Of a DNA stretch of 64,000 bases, positions 1 to 8,377 are shown piece by piece. A program made the translations under genes and the position numbers. Position 1 is the first letter of the stretch, and every line of letters begins with the position of its first letter. The notes below the pieces were generated by a model. That model saw only the letters and a list, made by a program, of their open reading frames with translations, searched no databases and had not been told where the DNA came from. This DNA comes from Ophioceras dolichostomum (lineage: Eukaryota; Ascomycota; Sordariomycetes; Magnaporthales; Ophioceraceae), in NCBI GenBank assembly GCA_003049485.1, contig PYST01000093.1, positions 52,097 to 116,096 of the forward strand, read 5' to 3'.

Positions 1-276
1 AACGACGATGCTGCTGGCGATGTCGACGGTGCCGCCTCCCCCATCAGCAGTAGCGGCGGCAGCAGCGACGAAGAGGAGAGCGAGCAGCTCTTCTCCCAGC
101 CGAAAGTCCCGCCCCGCCGTGAGCGCCTCGACCACATCGGCTTCCCCTGGCCCGAGGGCCACGTGCCCGTACCGCACGACCATTCGGCGCAGGTCCCAGA
201 CCTGACGCATCCGAACTACGTCTTCTCCGAGCCGGATGAGCCTGGCGATGGTGCCTGGCACTTCAAGATGTTTTGA
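1..276 (+). CDS. C-terminal end of an unrecognised protein (5' partial)
   Basis: Frame 1 is open from the first base to a TGA at 274-276, giving 91 residues. The segment starts with an acidic and serine-rich stretch (Asp/Gly/Ser, then a run of Glu around residue 25). It continues into a more ordered tail rich in His, Pro and Asp, with the motifs HIGFPWPEGH and HPNYVFSEPDEP, and ends WHFKMF. Codon use (mostly G or C at third positions) matches the other genes in the window, whereas the overlapping frame starting at base 8 does not look like protein. I do not recognise the family. The gene body lies to the left of the window, so no function can be assigned. Confidence 0.7.
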   Translation, partial: NDDAAGDVDGAASPISSSGGSSDEEESEQLFSQPKVPPRRERLDHIGFPWPEGHVPVPHDHSAQVPDLTHPNYVFSEPDEPGDGAWHFKMF

Positions 277-2298
277 GCACCGCTGAGGAGCTGAACTGAG
301 GACAGACGACAGACAGACAGACAGACAGAGAGTGTGTGTGCCAGTGTCTGCCTGCTAGCCAGTGAAGGAGTGGCCGGTGAAGCGGCAGTGAACGGACGGA
401 ACAGACGGTGCTTGCTGCTGTCGGCCATGTTGCAACTGCTGCTTGCTCCCATGCGAATCAGGCAGAGCGTCCTCTTTCTTATTTTCCTCGATGCCTTTTG
501 ACGAGAGAGACCGAGACACCCTGTGCTCTCTCTGTGGTGTGGTGAGGAGGCACAGCCGAGTGAGCTTCTTGTTCTTGTTCATCCTGAGTGGGCAATACCA
601 GACAACGAACGACAGACGGGACAGAGATGAGAGGTTCTTGGGCCGTTCTGTACAAGGTCTCCTTCTTCTCTGGGTACTTGGTCTTCAGCCGTTCAGTGGT
701 GCGAAGTGTTTGTGTGGAAAGCCGTGTTTCGTGCTTGCCTGATTTTAGCTCTGAGAGATGAAGGCATGCTGCATGCACCCCGTCTGTGGTGGTTGTCATA
801 CAGTGTTGTCTTCGTTTTGGTCTGGGATGGATTGGGGTTGCGTTACACACACCCTTCTCGCCCATTCCATTTTCTTACCAGCATTACCCGGGCGCCATTC
901 TTTCTTTTCGGCCTTGTTTTTTGTTCTTCAGATCCTCGCCCTAGCCCTACCCATTGCTTCGTTTTACCCTCCTTCCCCTTTCTCTGCCCCATCCCAGTTT
1001 GGTCATTCCCTTCCTCCTTCCATCATATTGAACCGCAGCACCACCTTCATCCTCCCGCTCTGCTTAGGGGGAGAAGAAGTGTGTGTATGCGCTCCCGTCC
1101 CTCCCTACTTGCCTCCAACCGCCCGCCACCCTCCGTCGTCGCTGTTTTTCCTTTCCTCTGTCTCTCTACCTGTCTGCTCTCGTGAGGGACAGCCAGCCAA
1201 GAAAGAAAGGAAGAATCGTCGCCACCAACGAGGGAGGACGGAGGATGATGGATGGATAGGAAAGGAAACGGGAGATCTTGCTTTTGTTTGTCATTGTGTT
1301 CAGTATGATCTAAAGGAAGTCATGGACGGAATGCACTCGTCTATTTCGGGTAACTTTTTTTTCTTTTCAGAGTTTTAAGGGTTGATGGATGGATGGATTT
1401 TGTTACTCATTGATCTTGTGTGTCGCCAGGCGGGCATTCGCAGCACAGAGAGTCAAGTCTGTCAGTCTCCCCTGATTCTCTCAACTTTGGCGTGGCATCT
1501 TTTTTTCTTCTCATTCTCTTTCCTCCCTCATTCTTTTATTTGTGGCGGCCTTCCCGTCCTTTCTGCTAGCTGGCTACCTTCCCACATGGCTGGCTGGCAG
1601 GTAGGCGGGCCGCACGCATACTTCGTTACTAGGTAGGAGGACGTATGTGCCTCATCCACGTTCGTTAATAGTAGGTAGTTACGCCTGAATTTACGGTGTT
1701 TTCCCCCTGACCTTGATCAGATCAGATGGGCAGTAATGATGTCGATTCTCGACTGTACGTACGTACCTACCAGATATATAGGTACGTACATCATCCTGCC
1801 TCGTCTAAACTGACTGACCCCTGTATGTCATTCATGATTCCCCCCAAAGATATTACGGCCGCGAGGTATCGTATCCGCTACGCCAAATGAGAGTCGCGAG
1901 GAGAGAGGTAGCGTGTTTGTTAAAGCGACAAACCCACACCCCATTTTCTTTTCGTGTTAGGCAATTCTTCTCCTTCCTTGTATTCGTTGCTCGGCAGGGG
2001 GTAGATAGAGCCAGTTCGAATGTAAGATGGCGGCGTTGCCTTAGTTAGAGCTTCGCCTAACTGTCTGTAGCCTCCTTAGCATACATCATCACCACCTATC
2101 GCCATCAAAACTGGACTCCCATTAGGTGTAGCTTGCAAAGACTATGGACGAAAATGAGGATTCCCTATCGAAGGAGGCTTGTGAATACAAGAAAGATCGG
2201 CAGGCAGGGCGGTTGCGAGAGGTATAAATAGGGGTTATGTGTAATATATCCAAATTTTCGTTTTTGTAGTGCATCTGGCTGCAGATAATCGAAATTCC
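277..2298. other. Non-coding spacer, probable 3' UTR and flank
   Basis: No convincing gene. The stretch begins with a CAGA tetranucleotide microsatellite (about 303-330), then long pyrimidine-rich tracts and short TGGA runs near 1245 and 1385. The open frames around 706-1378 are low-complexity Phe/Leu/Ser/Pro translations of pyrimidine tracts and have no protein-like signature. Several short TACGTACGTACC/TAGGTACGTAC runs occur at about 1755-1790. Confidence 0.6.
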
Positions 2299-2490
2299 CA
2301 TATATCCATCCATTCCTCCATGTTCCAGCATGTCTTCCATCCAGTTCATCAGTTAGATACAAGGCAGTTTTGTGCGTTGTTGTTTGATGTTTGATAAAAC
2401 TCCTCCCCTGTCTTGTTAAGATATATATCGGGAAAGGAGAGGAGAAGGAGTGTGTGTTGAAGAGGGGGTCGAGAAAGGAAAGTAAAGTAG
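2299..2490 (+). repeat. Left copy of a diverged direct repeat (pairs with 4846-5042)
   Basis: By eye this stretch aligns collinearly with 4846-5042. Shared landmarks in the same order are a TCCATCCAT run, CCATGTTCC, CAGG/CATG then TTTTCCATCC or TCTTCCATCC, TTAGATACAAAG/GG, CTCC(C)CCT, a TATATATC stretch, GGGAAAGGAGAG, GTGTGTTGAA/GTGTTAAAT, GGGG and GGAAAG. Weaker similarity may extend upstream of both copies. The copies share orientation and flank the 2.5-4.8 kb accessory block. Confidence 0.55.
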
Positions 2491-2499
2491 CCTCTGAAA

Positions 2500-3600
2500 T
2501 CATGTCGCAGACGAGTCCCCATTACCGGCCGGGCATCTCTACGGCCCGCAGGCCTTGCCCTGGATCTAACGAGCTAATGAAGGCCCGACGACCTCTATTT
2601 TGTCTCCCAGTTGCCATCTGCTTGCCGTTAGCGAGTTTTCCATGCTCGCAACCCTGTGATATTGGTTCGACCCCCCAGATCAAGATAGCCGTCCGAGCTT
2701 CGCCATAGTTCGGGATAGGGGCCGGCCGATACGGCGTGCAGCCTCATGCGCCTCGCGTTGAGCCCATACAGCAACTCACACTCGCCTCTACCGAGCCCTA
2801 TAATCAAGATGTCCACCGGGTCACCGGAGATGACTAGAAGTTCCCAAACCACGAGCTTCTCGAGCAGGTTCCCGACTTTGGACAACTTATGGCCCTCAGC
2901 TAGACCGAGCTTCGCACATACTCTCTAGGTGCCGTTGGGATGCTCAGAACCCCCCTCTAAGTCCGTAAATTGGTTGCCGAACATCTCTAGTAGGTCAAGG
3001 AAAGTCCTTCAGTCATATTGCCATATCGCCAACCTGTTTTGCTTTCTTCAGGAACGCCTAGTTCAGTCTCCTTCGACATGTTTGAAAGTAACACCTTCAC
3101 AGGCTCATCCGTTTATGTGTGGACGGATGGTGGCAACTAGGATTCTCCCCCTCCTCCCCAAGTTGCTTCGTTTGATTGGCAAAATAGTCCTCATAAATGT
3201 TTTGCATCAGCCTGATTCAGTTCCTTGGAGCGGTCGCATACCCTTTTTTAGGTGGCGGATTATGGAGGAGGGGGTCGGTAGCAACAATGATGAGAATCGG
3301 CAACGGAAGGAACCAAAATCGGCACACGGTGTTTCTGCACATAGCCTCCTATTCACTGTGTATCCCTTCTAGGACTTTCCCCCGTAGCATCTCCATACAG
3401 CAGGTTTCTTTGTAAGGAAGTGCTCATGTTGTTTCCTATACGAGGTCATAGTGTGTTCCGTGTAAGTTAGGGAGGTTGGTACCAGGTCCAGACCAACGTC
3501 CCGCATCCTTACTCTCATGATTGTTGCAGTTACCTCCGTACTAGAACTAAAACGACGAGCCGAAGCTGCAAGGTAACCCAACTAAAATCGCTCAATGCAA
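2500..3600 (-). pseudogene. Possible degraded coding relic, family unknown
   Basis: This segment is less GC-rich than the housekeeping genes. On the minus strand an 86-codon open stretch (2628-2885) reads like protein (motif VVWELLVISGDPVDILIIG). In the same direction, upstream sequence (about 2890-3580) keeps giving protein-like stretches in changing frames, interrupted by stops. This is what an old disabled gene would look like. I do not recognise the family and cannot exclude chance. A translated search would be needed to name it. Confidence 0.25.
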
Positions 3601-3841
3601 CAGTGAACGCCGGCTGATCGCCGGTCTCTGTGAGACTTCGCCTCAGCATCGAAGTGATCATCAGCCACCCTCAACTAGGGCCTCGACGAGCTCCGTCAGC
3701 CGCATTCCCCGGGTGCTTCCAATTCCTCGCCGAGCGAGGCTGCAGCAGCCATATATCGTAACTTACAGCTGAAAGCGCCACTTTGAGAGACTGTCTACTT
3801 ATGGATTTGTGTAAGTAGGTTTGCATCCGGACATAACAACA

Positions 3842-4286
3842 TCAGGAGCGCGGGAGATCGGGTCTAGGTATGCGTACCATTGTCATATTCCTGATATAGC
3901 TAGATGCAGTGGTTTCTTCGGCTGTCGGATGGGAGGTGAGTTAGTCGAAAAGCCAAAAACGGTCGGTAAATATATTATCCTACGTAAGTAATAGGAGGCG
4001 GGCTAGCTGATTTACCCCAATAGAACGTCCAACAAAGGCCGTCGTGCATTTTGGCGGTGCCGCAACCTTTCCGGGCTAAATTTTTTAAAAACTCTTGGAG
4101 GGTTGAATCGGCTAGATCGATGCTTGTAGTCGAAGAAGAGGAAACGACGAGAACGACGGGTATGCCGTCGACGGTGAGGGTCGTTTCGCTATCATCGCCG
4201 TCCAACGTAAACGACCTGGCTGTGATGTCGATATACAGATTGTCAACGAGGTAGACGCAATGCTTGCTCAGTCCGTCTGCAGACAT
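3842..4286 (-). CDS. Small orphan-family protein, two exons
   Basis: Model: exon 1 4286-4016, intron 4015-3922, exon 2 3921-3842, 116 aa. The donor is GTAAAT, the branch-like CTAAC lies 18-22 bases before the CAG acceptor, and exon lengths (271 + 80) give an intact frame. Strong support comes from the degenerate copy at 27619-28014, which matches exon 1, the donor, the branch region (TTTTCGACTAACT versus TCTTCGACTAACT), the acceptor and the first bases of exon 2 (CCGAAGAA). The protein begins MSADG and carries CVYLVDNL, a Phe-x-Leu-Asp-Gly-Asp stretch, IPVVLVVSSSS, a Leu-rich segment and MHDGLCWTF. There is no signal peptide, membrane segment or named domain that I recognise. A methionine seven codons upstream (4307) is also possible. 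Without splicing the frame ends at 3975 (103 aa from 4286). Whether it is expressed is unknown. Confidence 0.5.
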
Positions 4287-4315
4287 TTTGAGGCGTTCTA
4301 GACCCAAACGGGATA

Positions 4316-4374
4316 GGGGGGGGGGGGGGGGGGGGGGGGGGNNNNNNNNNNNNNGGGGGGGGGGGGGGGGGGGG
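4316..4374. other. Poly-G run with a 13-N assembly gap
   Basis: Uninterrupted G from 4316 to 4341, thirteen N at 4342-4354, then G from 4355 to 4374. The true length of this homopolymer is unresolved. It lies in the 5' leader of the small gene at 3842-4286, between its start and the upstream conserved leader block at about 4375-4430. Confidence 0.95.
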
Positions 4375-4430
4375 TGGATGGATGCGAAATCTCTCGATGA
4401 TGGAGACGGGAAGCCAGCTCATCATTTTAT
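4375..4430 (-). repeat. Conserved leader block upstream of the orphan-family gene
   Basis: Read on the minus strand, this block contains ATGAGCTGGCT followed by CC and a stretch translating as MSWLP-x-SII-x-RF-x-IHP. The same block is found on the plus strand at about 27155-27205, upstream of the degenerate family copies. The shared leader shows that the duplicated unit included sequence 5' of the coding region. Whether the short MSWLP frame is a uORF, an exon or simply conserved DNA cannot be decided here. Confidence 0.5.
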
Positions 4431-4845
4431 AGTCGGGTAAGACTTCAGGGACACTCGAGCCTGGGTCTGATGTTTCCTGTAACTACCTGTCTTGTCATGC
4501 GGGTTGTCCACATGCCTTGGGTAGTTATAGTTGTATCCCAGGTAATCAACGCAGGTATACAGCGGGCAGCAGTGATGCTGCAACCAACTTGGCCGCTTCT
4601 CATCGCCACATCCTCAGCCAGAGATCATCACTCGCCCAGAAGTTCAGTGCGCCTTTGTGCAGAATATTAACATAGGCTCTTCGCGATAAGGAATAATAGC
4701 AGTAGGTAAGTACCTAGGTAGGTAAGCGATGGGGCAGTACAACCTAAATAAGAGAAAGGTGTCATATGCCCCAAGTTTTCTTTCCTCAATGTAAATGGAA
4801 TGTATCTGGTCTGGTCGAAGGTAGGTAACCAAAAGAAAATGCTAT

Positions 4846-5042
4846 CCATCCATCCAGCCATCCATGTTCCGGCAGGTTTTCCATCCTGTTATTCTTTTTA
4901 GATACAAAGCGGTTTCTGCTATCGTGTGTTCAGTAAATCTCTTCGCCTCCTATTGTTGGGAGTTATATATCAGATGTACCGGGGAAGGAGAGAGCTTGTG
5001 TTAAATAGGGGGGAGGGAGTAGCAAGAAGGAAAGGAAGAGAG
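4846..5042 (+). repeat. Right copy of the diverged direct repeat (pairs with 2299-2490)
   Basis: Collinear with 2299-2490 as described there, with many substitutions and small indels. The two copies bracket about 2.4 kb that includes the gene relic and the orphan-family gene. The arrangement fits an old segmental or tandem duplication, or an insertion flanked by repeats. I see no transposase, terminal inverted repeat or target-site duplication. Confidence 0.5.
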
Positions 5043-5731
5043 CAAACAGGGTGCAGCTTGGTTTCTTTTATCAAGTCGCTGTGCTGTGCAAATCTTAGCG
5101 TCGTCAATCATCAGGTCGTTACAAATGAACATGAAAAAAAGAGGAAAAGAAAACAATGGGCAAATAAAGGAGGGAACGAAGGAAAGAGAGAGGGAAAGGG
5201 GGGAGCAAAGGACGGTAAAGGTACATTAACAACTGATAGAAGGGGAAAATGTACGAAGCAAAATGGATGAAAATAGTGGCTGACACGTATGGGGAATAGA
5301 TGGTCAAACTGAAAGGATGCTCAATAGACGAAGGCAAGGCTGCTGCTACTAGCAAACTGGCGAGCCATGAGCGTGAAGAATTGGACAAGAGTACTAGGTA
5401 CCACCTACCCAGGTCTGTACGTCGGTAAGAAACAAGAAACTGGAAGCCATGTGTCCCAAAAAAAACACATCTTCATCTCAAACAAGAATCCATTGTGTTT
5501 TGCCCGTCCGTCTGTTGTGTCACTCAAGTTCGTTATCGTTTGATCATTTTTTTTTCTCCATGTCTCAGAAAAAATGTTTCTTCTGGGGGCGACAAAAAGC
5601 GTTGTTACAAGGAGCAGAAGAGGCGAGGAGGACGACGAGGGCGACTAGGAGGGGCCCGGTTCTGTGCCAGCCAGCCACCAACCGGAGAAGAAGACAGGTC
5701 AGGCCACGCCAGGCAGGCCCTCAACTCGCGC
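5043..5731. other. Spacer downstream of the large disordered-protein gene
   Basis: Purine-rich GGAAAGAGAGAGGG tracts at about 5165-5230 and no gene that I can support. Open frames from about 5449 that run into 5732-6050 are antisense shadows of the minus-strand gene. The 3' UTR of that gene presumably occupies the right part. Confidence 0.6.
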
Positions 5732-8377
5732 CTATTCAGTCCGCTCAACCCCCTTCCCTTTCACCACAGGCCTGCTGCCCTCAGCGGTCTTCAGCAGCTC
5801 TCGCAGGGAGCCCTCGGCATGGCTCGGACGTGTCGTCGTCGTCGTCGTCGCCGTCGTCGATGAGCTGCCCGCCGCCTTAGCCTTAGCATCACCACCACCA
5901 GCGGCAGGCTCGCTGCCGCGCCAGGGGATCCAGCCGTTCAGCCCCGCTAGCAGACCGTTCGTAACAACTGCAGCTGGAAACATGAAGTCGTTGGTGGCGG
6001 CCTGCTTGCGCTGGGGCGTGTACTGGTGCTGGGGCTGGGGCTGGGGCTGATGCGGAAACCGTTGGTGCGGAGGATAGTCCCCAGTGGTGGTGTTGGTAGT
6101 TTCCTGGGCCGCCAGAGGAGGGCGGCGGCCTGCTTCTCCTCCCCCTCCTCCTCCTCCGTCTTCACCGTTCTCTTCTTCCGGGATGATCATCGGGTGGTGC
6201 GTCGACGTTCGAGGAGTTCGAGGAGTCGTCGTCATCGTCATCGCCATCGTCGTCTCGAGGGGGTCCGCCATGTCGACGTACGTTTGCGGCAGGGCGGGTT
6301 CGCTGACTAGCAGCGCCGCGGCTGAGCCTCGGGGGGGTGGATAGTCGCGGTGGCCGTGCCGCGTCCCTGCACCGGCGTAGGCTGGATGCGGATGGCCGTG
6401 GTTGTGATTGTGATTATTGTGATTATTGTGGTGGTGGGACCGGTGCTGCTGCTGGAGTTGCTGTTGTTGTTGCTGCTGCTGCTGCTGCCGAGAGCTGTCG
6501 ATTGTGACGGCGTGTGCAAAGGATGTTGACTTTTTCCTGACAAGACTGGGTTCAGCAGCAGTACCTGTGCTGGCGCCGGTCCGTTGGCCGCCTTGTGTCT
6601 TGTCGCGCGTTCGTCGTGATCGGCCGGGAGCGTCTCTATTGAGTTCCACAGGGCTCGCTGTGGCATTGGCGGTGGGGACGGAAGCGAGAGCGAGAGTACT
6701 AGCTTGGGCTGGAGCTGGGGCGGTGAGAGTTCGTGATGAAGCTTCTGCCCCGGCGGCTGTACCACTGGACGTACCACTGGCATGGGGTTGAGGTTGTGAG
6801 GGGATTTGGTCGGCGGCGGAGGCGGAGCTCTCACCGGTCCTCGCAGCTCGGCCTCGCACGATCTCGGTCAGTTCCGAGGCCGACTTCTTCTTGGTCTTGT
6901 CTTCCTCTGAAGAGCGGCTGCTGGACATGATGGTCTCGAGCGTTCCCATCGCGGCGCTCTTGCGCCTGCCGCCTCCTCCGCTTCGCCGCTTGCGGTGTGT
7001 CCTCACTGCGGCCCCGGCTGAGTCGCCGTCGCCGTCCTCCTCGGACCAGGTCGCCTGCAGAGTCGGCCCAACGACCTGTCGGTGGTGGGAGCGGTGCGTC
7101 GTGCCCCTTCTCCTCGCGCCTGAGTTGAGGTTGGGGCCTGCACCTGTCCCTGCGGCCGACGACGTTACGAGCTGTTCCCCCGAGCCGTGGGGGGCGACGT
7201 GCACATCGTACTGGTTGCTCAGGCTGTATTTGCTACGGGCGTACAGCTCAGCGATGCGGTCGAGATCGGTGCCTAGGTCGCTGGATTCGAGCCGGGCTTG
7301 GATCATGCCTTTCATGGAGAAGGCCTCGAGCGGCGGGTACTTGGGTGGCTCGTCTTCAGGTGGAGTGTGGCTGCCATCACCAGCGCTACCCCATCCCCAG
7401 GGTAGAGCTAGCGGGAATCTCTTTTTCTTCTTGGGGGCCGGGGAAGGCCGCGGTGGTGGAGGGCGCGGCATGTTCTGGGCGTTGGGGATGGAAGTGCGAG
7501 AGGAAGCCCAGAGGTTGTTCGAGCTGTTCAGGTTGTTCACCGCTCCATTCCCGTTCGCCGCCGTGGCTGCCGGTCCTCGTTGTCCTGGGTGTTCTGGGTC
7601 GACAGCAGTGGACAACGACGAGGGGCCGGGCGTGGCTGCGGGCAAGAGCCTGCGCTCTGAGCCGGGCCGGCTGCTGCTGGGGGTACGCGAGGCAGAGGAG
7701 TGGCCGGCCGGGGGTCCGGAGTATGTCCGAACGATAACGGGCTGTGAGTAAGTCTTGCTCTGGGTGCCTGCTGACTTTGCTAGAAAGCGGTGGCGGTACA
7801 CGTTGGACGGGAAGCTCGTGTTAAGCTCCCGCAGCGCGGCAGTACCGTCGTCGAGCGAGGTCGGCCGACCCTCGGCGGTCGAGGGCACCAGCGAGGTTGA
7901 AGACACGTCGGCTGTCGTGGTAGCCGGCGCAGCGCCAAAGAACAAGGGGAACAAGAAAGGGGATGGCCGCCCGGCCGATCTCCTTGGATTCCTCGGAGTG
8001 GCTGAGGACGACGCTGGTGCCCGTTGCGTTGGCGGCGAGCGCAGGACGACGCCGGCGGGTGTGGAGGCGGAAGCGGAGGCGGAGGCGGAGGAAGATACGG
8101 AGGCGGCGGGCCCGGCACCGGGTGAAGCCGACGAGAATGCTCCTGGTCCTGGAGGTCCTGAAGGTCCTGGGGATCCCGGTAGCTGAAGTGGAGGTGGAGC
8201 CAGAGATGCTATAGTAGTGGGGCGTGTCTTGGAGCTTGTGCTGATGTTGGAGTGGGATGAGGAAGGTCGATGGCGGCGATGATCAGAGCTGGCGCTGGCG
8301 CTCTTTCTCCCATCGCCCGGTGCCCATTGCTCATCCGGGCGGCCACGGACAGGTGGCCTGTTATGTATTCCATGCAT
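5732..8377 (-). CDS. Large intrinsically disordered fungal protein, function unknown
   Basis: A single exon of 881 aa if translation starts at the ATG at 8377 (MHGIHNRPP). The frame stays open upstream to 8554, but that part reads like untranslated sequence. Most of the protein is low-complexity Ser/Pro/Ala/Thr-rich. Three stretches look ordered and are probably the conserved cores: one around PPLEAFSMKGMIQARLESSD and LDRIAELYARSKYSLSNQYD in the middle, a basic segment with GTLETIMSSSRSSEEDKTKK, and a C-terminal segment DFMFPAAVVTNGLLAGLNGWIPWRG. A poly-Gln tract followed by a His/Asn-rich tract is encoded at about 6370-6490. I see no signal peptide, membrane segment or enzymatic motif and do not recognise the family. 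Confidence is high that it is a gene, low on the exact start. Confidence 0.75.
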   Translation of the reverse strand: MHGIHNRPPVRGRPDEQWAPGDGRKSASASSDHRRHRPSSSHSNISTSSKTRPTTIASLAPPPLQLPGSPGPSGPPGPGAFSSASPGAGPAASVSSSASASASASTPAGVVLRSPPTQRAPASSSATPRNPRRSAGRPSPFLFPLFFGAAPATTTADVSSTSLVPSTAEGRPTSLDDGTAALRELNTSFPSNVYRHRFLAKSAGTQSKTYSQPVIVRTYSGPPAGHSSASRTPSSSRPGSERRLLPAATPGPSSLSTAVDPEHPGQRGPAATAANGNGAVNNLNSSNNLWASSRTSIPNAQNMPRPPPPRPSPAPKKKKRFPLALPWGWGSAGDGSHTPPEDEPPKYPPLEAFSMKGMIQARLESSDLGTDLDRIAELYARSKYSLSNQYDVHVAPHGSGEQLVTSSAAGTGAGPNLNSGARRRGTTHRSHHRQVVGPTLQATWSEEDGDGDSAGAAVRTHRKRRSGGGGRRKSAAMGTLETIMSSSRSSEEDKTKKKSASELTEIVRGRAARTGESSASAADQIPSQPQPHASGTSSGTAAGAEASSRTLTAPAPAQASTLALASVPTANATASPVELNRDAPGRSRRTRDKTQGGQRTGASTGTAAEPSLVRKKSTSFAHAVTIDSSRQQQQQQQQQQLQQQHRSHHHNNHNNHNHNHGHPHPAYAGAGTRHGHRDYPPPRGSAAALLVSEPALPQTYVDMADPLETTMAMTMTTTPRTPRTSTHHPMIIPEEENGEDGGGGGGGEAGRRPPLAAQETTNTTTGDYPPHQRFPHQPQPQPQHQYTPQRKQAATNDFMFPAAVVTNGLLAGLNGWIPWRGSEPAAGGGDAKAKAAGSSSTTATTTTTTRPSHAEGSLRELLKTAEGSRPVVKGKGVERTE
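6442..6490 (-). repeat. CAG trinucleotide tract inside the disordered-protein gene
   Basis: Mostly CAG/CAA codons on the minus strand, encoding about ten consecutive Gln, then Leu and three more Gln. A His/Asn tract encoded by CAC/CAT/AAT/AAC codons follows at 6370-6440. This is a typical unstable simple repeat within a disordered region. Confidence 0.8.

Noticed and set aside
758..1378. 206-codon open frame on the plus strand
   Set aside because: It translates a pyrimidine-rich spacer into Phe/Leu/Ser/Pro low complexity, overlaps another long frame in a different phase, and has no ordered segment or motif.
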